The notes: a model not told the origin generated them from the sequence alone. A stretch of DNA of 40,038 nucleotides from Curtobacterium sp. MCBA15_008 (GCF_001865065.1 NZ_MJGN01000027.1:55208-95245); one strand, 5' to 3'; counted from the first letter of the stretch, positions 31,665 to 39,088 are shown. A program made the numbers and translations.

Positions 31665-32554
31665 GCTGTCGTCTCCTGGTCGTTCCGGGCCGCGGTCGGG
31701 TCGGTCCGGGCTGCGTTCGCCGGTTCCGTCCGGGCTGCGTTCGCCGGTTCCGTCCGGGCTGCGGCGCGGCGGGTGACGGCGTTGTCGGTGGCACCGGTGA
31801 TGGCGGCGATGATCTCCTCGTAGGAGACGTCGTCGATGCGGAACGTGCCGTTGTTCCGACCGAGGCGCAGCACGGCGACCCGGTCGGCCACCGCCTGGAC
31901 GTCCGCGAGGTTGTGGCTGATGAGGACGACCCCGAGGCCGCGCTCCCGGAGTCGCTCGACGAGGTTGAGGACCTCGGCGGTCTGCGCGACGCCGAGGGCT
32001 GCCGTCGGCTCGTCGAGGACGACGACCTGGGGGTCGCCGATGAGCGAGCGGGCGATGGCGACCGTCTGCCGCTGACCGCCGGACAGCGAGGCGATGGGGA
32101 TCCGCACCGACGGGATCCGCGCCGCGAGCTGCTGCAGGAGCTCCCACGAGCGGCGCTCCATCTCCTCCTCGTCGAGGAAGGGGTGGGCGATCTCGCGGCC
32201 GAGGAACAGGTTCGACACGACGTCGAGGTTGTCGGCGAGGGCGAGGTCCTGGAAGACGGTGGCGATCCCGAGCGTCTGCGCCGCGGCGGGGTTCGGGACG
32301 GTGACCTCGTCGCCGCCGAAGGTGATCGTGCCGCCGTCGGGCGTGTAGACCCCGGCGAGGATCTTCACGAACGTCGACTTGCCTGCACCGTTGTCACCGA
32401 CGATGGCGATCACCTCGCCGGGGTACACGTCGAAGTCGATGTCGGTGAGGGCCTGGACGGCGCCGAACCGCTTCGTGATCCCCCGGAGGGACATCACCGG
32501 CTCGGCTGAGGGGTGTGCTGCTGGTGGCTCGGTGCTCGAGGGTGTCGTGCTCAC
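31661..32554 (-). CDS. Sugar ABC transporter ATP-binding protein
   Basis: A 297-residue ATPase with a single nucleotide-binding domain: Walker A GDNGAGKST (53-61), signature LSGGQ (157-161), Walker B VVVLDEP (177-183) and the switch His in LISHN. XylG/RbsA proteins normally carry two such domains in about 500 residues; a single-domain version is known in actinobacterial sugar systems and then acts as a homodimer. The C-terminus holds a 24-bp coding duplication (31711-31758) giving ARTEPANA-type repeats. The start is GTG at 32554 with GGAGGA about 10 nt upstream. It drives uptake through the permease encoded next. Confidence 0.
   Translation of the reverse strand: MSTTPSSTEPPAAHPSAEPVMSLRGITKRFGAVQALTDIDFDVYPGEVIAIVGDNGAGKSTFVKILAGVYTPDGGTITFGGDEVTVPNPAAAQTLGIATVFQDLALADNLDVVSNLFLGREIAHPFLDEEEMERRSWELLQQLAARIPSVRIPIASLSGGQRQTVAIARSLIGDPQVVVLDEPTAALGVAQTAEVLNLVERLRERGLGVVLISHNLADVQAVADRVAVLRLGRNNGTFRIDDVSYEEIIAAITGATDNAVTRRAAARTEPANAARTEPANAARTDPTAARNDQETTA
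31711..31758 (-). repeat. 24-bp coding tandem duplication
   Basis: Two exact 24-bp units (31711-31734 and 31735-31758) near the 3' end of the ATPase gene encode an eight-residue repeat in the disordered tail. A partial third copy flanks it. It is in frame, so harmless to the protein core. Confidence 0.
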
Positions 32555-32578
32555 GGCTGTCGTCCTCCACGGGGTGAG

Positions 32579-32609
32579 GCCCGCCCGGTCCGAAGGGGAC
32601 CGGGCGGGC
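32579..32609 (-). terminator. Intercistronic hairpin in the sugar ABC operon
   Basis: GCCCGCCCGGTCC (32579-32591) and its perfect complement (32597-32609) around a 5-nt loop lie between the binding-protein stop and the ATPase start. Such a stem usually protects the upstream mRNA or partly stops transcription, giving more binding protein than transporter. Confidence 0.
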
Positions 32610-32642
32610 GTGGTCGTCGATGCGGGCAGGGGCCTGTCGGGC

Positions 32643-33755
32643 TTACTTGATGCCGGCTGCGTCGCAGGCCGAGGTGTACTGCGAGGTGCAGATCTGCTTC
32701 ACCTCGTAGAGCCCGTCCTTGACCACGGTGTCCTGCACGTTCTTCGTCGTCACCGCGACCGGTTCGAGCAGGGACGACTGCACCGTCGCGCCGCCCGCGG
32801 TCTTCACGGTCGTCTCGCCCTTCGGCTCCTCGCCCTTGGCGAACTGGATCGCCAGGTCGGCGGCCTTCGAGGCCTCCGGCTTGAACGCCTTGTAGACGGT
32901 CATGTACTGCTCACCCGCGAGGATCCGCTGGATGCCGGCGAGGGAGGCGTCCTGACCGGTGACCGGCGGGAGTTCGGTGACGCCGGCCGACTTCAGCGCT
33001 GCGATGACGCCGCCGCCCGTGTCGTCGTTCGCCGCGTAGACGCCGGTGATCTTGTCCTTGCCGAGCTTGCTGATCTGACCGGCGGCCCAGTCCTGCGCCT
33101 TGGCGGGGTCCCATCCGGGTGTGTCGTACTCGGCGAGGACCTTGTACCCGCTGTCGTCGATGACCGAGTGCGCGCCCTTCTTGAACTGCGACGCGTTGTT
33201 GTCGGTCGGGGAGCCGTTGACCATGATGATCCCGGACCCCTCCGGCACGTTCTTGGCCTTCAGCGCGTCGACCAGGGCCTGGCCCTGCAGTTCGCCGACC
33301 TTCTCGTTGTCGAACGAGATGTAGTAGCTCAGGTCCGGACTGTTGATGAGCCGGTCGTAGGAGATGACGGGCACCTTCTTGGCCTTCGCCTGCTGGACGA
33401 TGGACGCCGCGGCCTCGCCGTCGAACGGGTCGAGGACCAGGACCTTCACGCCCTGCGTGAGCATCGACTGGGCCTGCTGCAGCTGCTTCGAGGCGTCGCC
33501 GTCGGCATTCGCGTAGATGACGGAGCAGCCGCTGCACTGCTTCTTCACCTCGGCGGTGAAGAGCGGACGGTCGGCGCTGGCGTAGCGGGCGGTGACGGAG
33601 TCGGGGAGGAGCAGACCGATCTTCGCCTTCGAGGCGTCGCCGCCCCCGCCGGAACCCGTTCCCGCGTCGGCGCCGTTCGAGCACCCCGCGAGGGTGGTGA
33701 TCGCGAGCAGCAGGGCGCCGACGCCCAGCATGGCTCGTGTGGTGGCTTTCTTCAT
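32643..33755 (-). CDS. Sugar-binding lipoprotein, xylose-type (XylF-like)
   Basis: A 370-residue lipoprotein: signal peptide with lipobox TLAGC and lipidated Cys25, then a Gly/Ser linker and a type-I periplasmic-binding fold. Diagnostic stretches are IGLLLPDSVTARYASADRP, KVLVLDPFDGEAAASIV, VPVISYDRLI, NGSPTDNNA and VYAANDDTGGGVIAALK, very like xylose-binding XylF and its ChvE-like relatives. It captures a sugar (xylose is the best guess) outside the membrane for the transporter. The ATG at 33755 has an excellent GGAGGA 9 nt upstream. It is the first gene of the operon; a tandem CTTG-N4-CAAG site lies 65-90 bp upstream. Confidence 0.
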   Translation of the reverse strand: MKKATTRAMLGVGALLLAITTLAGCSNGADAGTGSGGGGDASKAKIGLLLPDSVTARYASADRPLFTAEVKKQCSGCSVIYANADGDASKQLQQAQSMLTQGVKVLVLDPFDGEAAASIVQQAKAKKVPVISYDRLINSPDLSYYISFDNEKVGELQGQALVDALKAKNVPEGSGIIMVNGSPTDNNASQFKKGAHSVIDDSGYKVLAEYDTPGWDPAKAQDWAAGQISKLGKDKITGVYAANDDTGGGVIAALKSAGVTELPPVTGQDASLAGIQRILAGEQYMTVYKAFKPEASKAADLAIQFAKGEEPKGETTVKTAGGATVQSSLLEPVAVTTKNVQDTVVKDGLYEVKQICTSQYTSACDAAGIK

Positions 33756-33819
33756 TGAAACGTCCTCCAACAGGTGGACCGCCCACGTTGGCGGTGACCC
33801 GAGTGTGGCAGCGAGTGTT

Positions 33820-33844
33820 CTTGGCTGCAAGACTTGAACGCAAG
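33820..33844. promoter_or_regulatory. Tandem CTTG-N4-CAAG operator, probable ROK repressor site
   Basis: Two perfect 12-bp inverted repeats, CTTGGCTGCAAG (33820-33831) and CTTGAACGCAAG (33833-33844), 13 bp centre to centre. They lie upstream of the sugar-binding-protein gene and next to the gene for a ROK repressor, its natural regulator. Confidence 0.
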
Positions 33845-33926
33845 GGCCTCGTGGTGACGGTGAAATCGTTATCTTCGGCCGCGCCCCGTGGCCAGTGGCA
33901 CGCGGTCGCGCCCGGCGTCCCGCCCG

Positions 33927-34110
33927 CGCCTGCGGCTGTGCCCGGCGTCCCGCCGCGCCTGCGCCTGCGCTTGTACCGGGCGTACGCCCCGCCCCGCGCC
34001 CGCCCGCGCCTGTGCCTGTACCGGGCGCACGCCCCGCCCCGCGCCCGCCCGCGCCTGTGCCTGTACCGGGCGCACGCCCCGCGCGCGCCGCCCGCGCCCG
34101 CCCGCGCCCG
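33927..34110 (-). repeat. 45-bp minisatellite after the ROK gene
   Basis: Units with TGTACCGGGCG at 33972, 34017 and 34062 repeat at exactly 45 bp; the first two are almost identical. Flanking DNA (33927-33970 and 34080-34110) is a decayed form. It lies between the ROK gene stop and the ABC operon promoter. No gene is seen in the 364-bp gap 33756-34119 apart from this array and the operator. Confidence 0.
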
Positions 34111-34119
34111 CAACCCGCC

Positions 34120-35292
34120 TCAGCGCGCCCGCGTCACGTCCACCGCTTCGATCGCCAGCGCCAGCGCCCCGGTGACCGCCGCCTTCTCCCCGAGCTGCCC
34201 CTGCACCACGTCCGGCGTGCCGTCCACGTCGACGAGCAGCATCGACTCGAGCGCGTGCCGCATCGGCCCGAGCAGCAGTTCCCCGGCGCGCGCGAACTCC
34301 CCGGTCACCACGAGGCGCTCCGGGTCGAGCACGTTGCAGAGCCCCACCGCGGCCGTGCCGATCGCCCGCCCGGCGTCGGCCACCGCGCGGATGCAGACGT
34401 CGTCGCCGGCCATCGCCCGGAGGATGAGGTCCGCCAGCTTGAGTGTGCCGACTTCGTCGCGGATCCCCTCGAGCACGGCCGGGGCGCCGGCGACGGCCTC
34501 GAGGCACCCGCGGTTCCCGCAGCGGCAGATCGGCCCGTGCGGCACGACCGGGGTGTGGCCGAACTCGCCCGCGACGCCGTGGTGCCCGCGGAAGAGCCGA
34601 CCGTCGAGCAGCAGTCCGGCGCCGATCCCGTTGCCGACGTCGAGCGTGATCACGGTGCTACGGCCCCGGGCGGCCCCGCTGCGGTGCTCGGCCAGGGCCG
34701 CGAGGTTCGCCGAGTTGTCGACCTGCACCGGCTTGTCCAGCCGCCGCCCGAGGGACTGCCCCAGGGGGACCCCGTCCCACCCGCGGAGGATCCCGCCCCG
34801 CGCCGTCATGCCCGTGCGCCGGTCGATCGGCGCGGCGACGGCGAGTCCGACGGCGAGGACCTCGTCCATCGAGGACTCGATCGACTCCACCATGTCCATC
34901 ACCAGGAGCGCCGTCTTGTCGAGCTCGGCGTCGGCTCGGTGGTCACGGGCGAGGGGCATGTGCCGCTCGGCCAGGACCGTCGCGTTGAGGTCGGACAGCG
35001 CCACCCGGAGGTGCCGGGGCGAGACGTGCACGCCGGCGACCAGGCCGAGGCCGTGCGGCAGGGTCACGCGGAGCGCGCGTCGTCCGCTCGAGGTGCTCGG
35101 GGTCGCGTGCAGTGCACCGGTCGCGACGAGTTCCTTGACGATGTTCGAGACGGTCGCGGGGGAGAGTCCGGTCACCCCGGCGAGTTCGACCTGGGTCAGC
35201 CCGCCGTGCCGCTTCACCGCAGCGACCACTCGACCCCGGTTGGCTTCACGCAGTGAAGCTTGGTTCCCCGGACTGCGGCGCGGCTCTGACAC
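34120..35292 (-). CDS. ROK-family transcriptional repressor (XylR/NagC type)
   Basis: A 390-residue ROK protein. The N-terminal winged helix-turn-helix (about 15-65) has GLTQVELAGVTGLSPATVSNIVKEL. The sugar-kinase-like domain follows, with AAPIDRRTGM, ITLDVGNGIGAGLLLDG, GVAGEFGHTPV (ExGH, 242-246) and the zinc motif CRCGNRGCLE (256-265). Presence of the DNA-binding domain makes it a regulator rather than a sugar kinase. It lies directly upstream of a xylose-type transporter operon on the same strand and so probably represses it until the sugar binds. The start is GTG at 35292; TACGCT lies 6 nt upstream, indicating a leaderless mRNA. Confidence 0.
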   Translation of the reverse strand: MSEPRRSPGNQASLREANRGRVVAAVKRHGGLTQVELAGVTGLSPATVSNIVKELVATGALHATPSTSSGRRALRVTLPHGLGLVAGVHVSPRHLRVALSDLNATVLAERHMPLARDHRADAELDKTALLVMDMVESIESSMDEVLAVGLAVAAPIDRRTGMTARGGILRGWDGVPLGQSLGRRLDKPVQVDNSANLAALAEHRSGAARGRSTVITLDVGNGIGAGLLLDGRLFRGHHGVAGEFGHTPVVPHGPICRCGNRGCLEAVAGAPAVLEGIRDEVGTLKLADLILRAMAGDDVCIRAVADAGRAIGTAAVGLCNVLDPERLVVTGEFARAGELLLGPMRHALESMLLVDVDGTPDVVQGQLGEKAAVTGALALAIEAVDVTRAR

Positions 35293-35351
35293 GGGGACAG
35301 CGTAACGGGCGGGTTCCTGCGTGCTCCTGACGGCTGCGGTGGTGAGCGGGG

Positions 35352-35399
35352 GACGGCCTGGAGGCGCGTGGCGGCGCCGCCACGCGCCTCCAGGCCGTC
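35352..35399. repeat. Perfect 48-bp palindrome of the CTGGAGGCGCG family
   Basis: Arms of 24 nt (35352-35375 and 35376-35399) pair without mismatch or spacer. It is nearly identical to the palindrome at 30223-30272, and like it lies a few tens of bases upstream of the -10 element of a minus-strand gene (here the ROK gene) and downstream of another. Confidence 0.
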
Positions 35400-35400
35400 G

Positions 35401-35427
35401 TCCGGAACGTCCGGAACGTCCGGAACC
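35401..35427 (+). repeat. 9-bp tandem repeat TCCGGAACG
   Basis: Three near-perfect units directly after the 48-bp palindrome (TCCGGAACG twice, then TCCGGAACC). Confidence 0.
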
Positions 35428-35460
35428 GGCGTGCCGGGCGTTTTCGGGCGTACCGAGTGC

Positions 35461-35505
35461 TTTCGGGCGTACTCGGTCGGAACTTTCGACCGAGTACGCC
35501 CGAAA
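35461..35505 (-). terminator. 19-bp hairpin after the secreted protease gene
   Basis: Perfect 19-nt arms (35461-35479 and 35487-35505; TTTCGGGCGTACTCGGTCG) with a 7-nt loop, beginning 28 nt past the protease stop. Read on the minus strand the right side ends in a short A/T-containing stretch. A further partial arm TTTCGGGCGTACCG lies at 35442-35455. Probably the protease terminator. Confidence 0.
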
Positions 35506-35532
35506 CGGGTGAGTACGCCGAGAGGGGGCGCG

Positions 35533-36270
35533 TCAGACGCCGGCGGTGGAGCGGATCCAGGCGGCGCTCTGCGTGAGGACCGCGTAGTTCGAGCCGGCGT
35601 GCGTGTCCGCACCCGGGTCGGCGACGTCGCCCGTCGAGCAGACGCCGACGACCTTGCCGCCGACCAGGAGCGGACCGCCCGAGTCGCCGTGGTTCGACGC
35701 GCCGGACACCCCGGTGACGTGCTGGGCGACCCCGCCGTACGCGTCGGTCGAGCGCCCGCTCAGGGTCACGCTCGCCTGGTAGAGGCCCGTCGTCGGGACG
35801 CTGTTCGCGCGGTTGCCGTAGCCCGTGATCGTGCCCGTGCCGGAGGAACGCGGGGCGAAGCCGAGGTCGAGCTGCGCGTACGAGGTGAGGGTCTTCGGCG
35901 TGCGGAGGTGGACGAGGGCGATGTCGCCGGACGGGGCCGAGTACAGGCGGTCCGCGGCGGTCGCGGTGCCCCGGTTCGTGGTGCTGTTCGAGTGGTAGAC
36001 GTTCATCGCGGTGGTGCCGTCGACGCAGTGCTCGGCGGTGAGCACCCACGACGCGTTGAGCTGTTCGCCCGTGCACCCGTACGTGCCGGTGCCGCCCTGC
36101 TGGAAGACGAGCTGCACCTCCCACGGGGTGCTCGGTGCCGGTTCGCCGCCGATGACCTGCGGGGAGGCGGTGGCTGCGTTCGCGGTGGTGGCATCGAGTG
36201 CACCGCCGAGGAGGGTGAGGGCCGCGGTCGCGGTCATCGCGAGGGCCGTGAGCGTCGTTCGCTGCTGCAT
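35533..36270 (-). CDS. Secreted trypsin-like serine protease (S1 family)
   Basis: A 245-residue pre-protein. The signal peptide runs about 1-33 (hydrophobic core LTALAMTATAALTLLGGAL, then ANA-A). The mature chain starts near VIGGEPAPSTPWEV, the usual activated N-terminus of chymotrypsin-fold enzymes. The triad is complete: His81 in WVLTAEHCVDG (note Glu in place of the common Ala), Asp116 in GDIALVHL and Ser197 in HGDSGGPLLVGG. Cys66-Cys82 may form a disulfide. Similar enzymes of plant-associated actinobacteria act on extracellular protein, some as virulence factors. A GGAG lies 9 nt before the ATG. It is divergent from the 36406 gene. Confidence 0.
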   Translation of the reverse strand: MQQRTTLTALAMTATAALTLLGGALDATTANAATASPQVIGGEPAPSTPWEVQLVFQQGGTGTYGCTGEQLNASWVLTAEHCVDGTTAMNVYHSNSTTNRGTATAADRLYSAPSGDIALVHLRTPKTLTSYAQLDLGFAPRSSGTGTITGYGNRANSVPTTGLYQASVTLSGRSTDAYGGVAQHVTGVSGASNHGDSGGPLLVGGKVVGVCSTGDVADPGADTHAGSNYAVLTQSAAWIRSTAGV

Positions 36271-36358
36271 GGCACGATGCTCCGCGTGCCCCGTTCGGGG
36301 GTCAAGTCGGCGTTGCTGAGGACAACACCGTCACCCGGGAGCCCGTCGCGATCCGGCC

Positions 36359-36367
36359 TGTGGACAA
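36359..36367 (-). other. Exact DnaA-box match
   Basis: TGTGGACAA is the complement of TTGTCCACA. It is a single copy in the spacer between the protease and GAF-like genes, so not an origin; it may be chance or a regulatory DnaA site. Confidence 0.
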
Positions 36368-36405
36368 CTCCGTCCGCGTCGGTGGCGTCGCCTAGCGTCG
36401 TGGTC

Positions 36406-37233
36406 ATGGGGCAACAGCAGGAGCGGCGCGGAACGCGTGCCGGACGGGTCGGGGCGATCGGGTGGCCGATCCTGGTCGCCGCGGCGCCCACTGCGGCGTT
36501 CCAGTTGCCGAACCTGTTCACGGCGCCGGCGGTGCGGGTCTCGCTCGTGGTGGTCGGGCTCGTCGTCCTCGTCGCCGCGGTGCTCGTGCAGGTGGTGCGG
36601 GCCCGCCGTGCCGAGGCGTCCCGGACCGCTGCAGAAGACGACTACGCGGCCGTCGAACTCGAGCAGGGGACCGCGGTCCGGTACGCGTTCGGGCAGCTGG
36701 CCACCCGGCTCGTGCGGTTCACCGAACTCCGTCGACGTGACCGGCGGGGCGAACTGTCGGCGTTCGCGGACCGGGTCGCGGTGGCCCTCGCCTTCTACCT
36801 GCTCCCCAAGGTCCCCGACGTCCGCGCCAACGTCTACCAGCTCTCGGCGGACCTCAGCGCGCTCGAGCCGATCGGGCACGGCGGGGCGGGTGACACCGCC
36901 GGGGTCTTCCGCGCGGGCACGCCGTACGGGGACCGCAACCTCGAGTGGGTGCTCGTCGGCGGTGCACCCAGGGTCGTCGGCGACCGGACGGCGGACGTCG
37001 ACGTCGACGAGGACCTCCCGGGCTTCGAGCCTCGGTACCGGTCCTACGTCTCCGTCGTCATCCGGACGCACGAGTACTCGTTCGGCATGCTCACCGTCGA
37101 CTCTCCGGTTCCCGATGCCTTCACCGATCTCGACGCGAAGAACGTCGCCGTGGTCGCGGCCTTCATGGCGGTGGCGTTCTCCCTCACCTACTCGTCCCCG
37201 GAACGGGACCGCAATCCTCGAAAGGGCCCGTGA
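36406..37233 (+). CDS. Membrane protein with C-terminal GAF-like domain
   Basis: A 275-residue protein. Two hydrophobic segments lie near the N-terminus (about 18-35 and 46-66), followed by a coiled or helical linker and a C-terminal region of about 165 residues that ends in SFGMLTVDSP and TDLDAKNVAVVAAFMAVAF. That ending is typical of GAF domains, which sense small ligands or interact with partners. There is no histidine-kinase or cyclase domain. The ATG has TAGCGT 7 nt upstream (36393-36398). Its stop overlaps an ATG at 37233 in frame with the next small gene. Family assignment is moderate; the function is unknown. Confidence 0.
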   Translation: MGQQQERRGTRAGRVGAIGWPILVAAAPTAAFQLPNLFTAPAVRVSLVVVGLVVLVAAVLVQVVRARRAEASRTAAEDDYAAVELEQGTAVRYAFGQLATRLVRFTELRRRDRRGELSAFADRVAVALAFYLLPKVPDVRANVYQLSADLSALEPIGHGGAGDTAGVFRAGTPYGDRNLEWVLVGGAPRVVGDRTADVDVDEDLPGFEPRYRSYVSVVIRTHEYSFGMLTVDSPVPDAFTDLDAKNVAVVAAFMAVAFSLTYSSPERDRNPRKGP

Positions 37234-37274
37234 TGCTCACACGATTTGTCGGACGCTCGACGTACCATCCCCCC

Positions 37275-37460
37275 ATGACCATCGTGACCCCCGAACCGAG
37301 GCCCTTCGGACGTTCACGGGTGTACACCCCGAACTGGACCGACGACACCACCGACGCCGACTACGAAGACCGCGACGTCATCGCGGCGAACATCGAACGG
37401 GAACGCGCAGCGGCGCGACGCCGGATCGAAGCACGGATCGCGGCCCGGCTCGCTCGCTGA
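37275..37460 (+). CDS. Small protein with basic C-terminal helix, unknown
   Basis: A 61-residue protein: an N-terminal RPFGRSRVYTPNW, an acidic middle (TDDTTDADYEDRD), then a long Arg/Ala-rich helix (IERERAAARRRIEARIAARL). Such helices often bind nucleic acid or protein partners. TACCAT lies 6 nt before the ATG at 37275, a clear leaderless arrangement. An in-frame ATG at 37233, overlapping the previous stop and preceded by AAAGGG, would give a 75-residue form, so two starts are possible. I recognise no family. Confidence 0.
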   Translation: MTIVTPEPRPFGRSRVYTPNWTDDTTDADYEDRDVIAANIERERAAARRRIEARIAARLAR

Positions 37461-37485
37461 CCGGGCGGGATGGTGACCGCACGCC

Positions 37486-38514
37486 TCACGCAGCGGAGAC
37501 GTCGATGAGCACCTTGCCCACCGCGTCGCCCTCGACGGCGTCGTGCGCGGCAGCGGTGTCCTCGAGCGCGAACCGCACGAGTGGCAACCCGGCGTCCTCG
37601 CCCACCGGCAGGGCGCCGTCGCGGAGTGCGGCGGTGACGTCCTCGGCGGCGGCGGACAGCGCCCGGTCGCCGATCGTGTACAGCAGCAGGAACTGGTACC
37701 GCGCGTTCACGCTCATGTTCGGGCGGATCGGCAGGGTCGCGTCGTCCCCGCCGTTGTTCGCGTAGATCGACACGACGCCGTGGTTCGCCAGCACGTCCGC
37801 GACGAGCCCGGCGTTGTGCGGGATGGACACCTCGACGACGATGTCCACGCCGTCCGGGGCGAGCTCGCGGATCCGTGCCGCGGCGTCCTCCGACCGGTAG
37901 TTCACCGTGTGGTGCGCGCCCGCGGCCGTCGCCAGGGCGGCCTTCTCGTCGGAGCTGATCGTCGTGATGACGGTCGCGCCCGCCCACCGCGCGAGCTGGA
38001 TCGCCGCGTGCCCGACGGCTCCGGCCCCACCGGCGACCAGGACGTGCTTGCCGTCGAGCGCGCCGGGGGTCAGTCGAGCGGGCCCGTCCTCGTGCGTCGT
38101 GAGGGCGCGGTGCGCGGTCATCGCGGGCACGCCGAGCGAGGCGCCGACGTCGAAGCTCGTGCCGTCGGGCAGCGGGACGGCACGAGTGGCCGGCACGACC
38201 GTGTACTCCTGCGCGGTGCCGGTGGGGCGGCTCGCGGCGGCCATGAAGAGCCAGACGGGGTCGCCGACCGACAGCCCGTCGACTCCGGCGCCGACGGCGT
38301 CGACCACGCCGGCGCCGTCCTGGTTCGGCGTCATCTCGGGGAAGGGCAGGCCGTCGCCGTACGTTCCGCCGGCGCGGGCCTTCCAGTCCGTGGGGTTCAC
38401 GCCGGAGACGACGACGCGGACACGGACCTCGCCGGGGCCGGGCTCCGGCACGTCGCGGTCGACGAGTTCGAGGACGGACGAGTCACCGGGCGTTGTGTAG
38501 ACGACTGATCGCAT
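37486..38514 (-). CDS. Zinc-free MDR-family quinone oxidoreductase
   Basis: A 342-residue medium-chain dehydrogenase/reductase. The N-terminal GroES-like domain has EVRVRVVVSGVNPTDWKARAG and NQDGAGVVDAVGAGV; the nucleotide-binding domain has the GGAGAVG turn (162-168). The catalytic zinc cysteines of alcohol dehydrogenases are absent, which fits NADPH:quinone oxidoreductases. It should reduce quinones or enones with NADPH. ATG at 38514 is chosen over 38601 because the family starts with MRxVxYxxPG and a TGGGGA ribosome site lies just upstream. An ATCGTCG palindrome lies beyond. Codon use resembles the neighbours. Confidence 0.
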   Translation of the reverse strand: MRSVVYTTPGDSSVLELVDRDVPEPGPGEVRVRVVVSGVNPTDWKARAGGTYGDGLPFPEMTPNQDGAGVVDAVGAGVDGLSVGDPVWLFMAAASRPTGTAQEYTVVPATRAVPLPDGTSFDVGASLGVPAMTAHRALTTHEDGPARLTPGALDGKHVLVAGGAGAVGHAAIQLARWAGATVITTISSDEKAALATAAGAHHTVNYRSEDAAARIRELAPDGVDIVVEVSIPHNAGLVADVLANHGVVSIYANNGGDDATLPIRPNMSVNARYQFLLLYTIGDRALSAAAEDVTAALRDGALPVGEDAGLPLVRFALEDTAAAHDAVEGDAVGKVLIDVSAA

Positions 38515-38570
38515 GTCCCCAGGCAACCACGCGGAGGCCTGGTGGATTCTGGGGAGTCGGGAGTCGGGCG

Positions 38571-38629
38571 TCGGGGGAGCAGAAATCGTCGAGGGTGGCA
38601 TCGGGGTTCGACGATTCCTGCTCCCTCGA
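38571..38629. repeat. ATCGTCG palindrome, copy 3
   Basis: Arms 38571-38592 and 38608-38629, 15-nt loop, 20 of 22 pairs. The left arm has the same AGCAGAAATCG form as copy 2; the right arm TCGACGATTCCTGCTCCC is the same as in the other copies. It lies between the HxlR gene's stop and the quinone oxidoreductase start, both on the minus strand. Confidence 0.
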
Positions 38630-38676
38630 GCGGGTTCATGGGCGCCCGCGCGGGGCCCGTGCGGGCGCGCGGGGCC

Positions 38677-39039
38677 TCAGCGCGCGTCGTACTCCGTGCG
38701 CGACACTGCCACCTCGTCCATGTGGGAGGTCGCCCAGTCCTCGAGCGGCTCGAGCACGGCGCGGAGCGAACGCCCCCGGTCGGTGAGCTCGTACTCGACG
38801 TGCGGCGGGATCTCTGGGAAGACCGTGCGAGTGACGAGTCCGTCGCGCTCGAGGGCTCGGAGCGTCTGCGTCAGCATCTTCTGCGAGACGCCCTGCACGC
38901 GCTGCGCGATCGCCGAGTAGCGTGCCGGACCGTCGGCGAGGGTGCCGATCGTCAGGACACTCCACCGGTCGCCGATGCGGTCGAGCAGTTGGCGGGAGGG
39001 GCACTCCGCGGCGTAGGGGCTGTACTCGAGCGCTGACAT
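38677..39039 (-). CDS. HxlR-family transcriptional regulator
   Basis: A 120-residue winged-helix regulator. It has CPSRQLLDRIGDRWSVLTIGTL (about 13-34), with the conserved Cys near the N-terminus, RYSAIAQRVQGVSQKMLTQTLRALERDGLV, then EYELTDRGRSLRAVLEPLEDWA. Members often sense electrophiles or oxidants through that Cys. It is divergent from the NAD(P)-binding oxidoreductase gene and separated by a TTACTC-N5-GAGTAA site, so it very probably controls that gene. ATG at 39039 is chosen over GTG at 39057 for its GGAGG and family start. Confidence 0.
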   Translation of the reverse strand: MSALEYSPYAAECPSRQLLDRIGDRWSVLTIGTLADGPARYSAIAQRVQGVSQKMLTQTLRALERDGLVTRTVFPEIPPHVEYELTDRGRSLRAVLEPLEDWATSHMDEVAVSRTEYDAR

Positions 39040-39071
39040 CGGTCCTCCGTTACGCACCGCGAGGTGCCTAC

Positions 39072-39088
39072 TTACTCAAAGAGAGTAA
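39072..39088. promoter_or_regulatory. Candidate HxlR operator TTACTC-N5-GAGTAA
   Basis: A perfect 6-bp inverted repeat with a 5-nt spacer, in an AT-rich stretch unusual for this window, in the 91-bp spacer between the divergent HxlR and oxidoreductase genes. HxlR-family sites such as those of YodB and HypR have similar TTACT/AGTAA half-sites. TACGGT at 39095-39100 is a possible -10 for the oxidoreductase gene. Confidence 0.

Noticed and set aside
33869..34507. A possible repeat protein (RPVQAQARAGAGRGV units) encoded by the 45-bp minisatellite
   Set aside because: The frame overlaps the real ROK gene out of phase, has no start signal, and the repeat translates equally well in other frames.
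29247..36367. A replication origin based on DnaA-box matches
   Set aside because: Only two exact boxes exist, 7 kb apart, with no AT-rich unwinding region and no dnaA, dnaN or parAB genes nearby.
8291..38629. The ATCGTCG copies as a CRISPR array or tRNA-derived element
   Set aside because: The copies are 7-23 kb apart with no spacer array, and the hairpin lacks a cloverleaf and CCA-end geometry.
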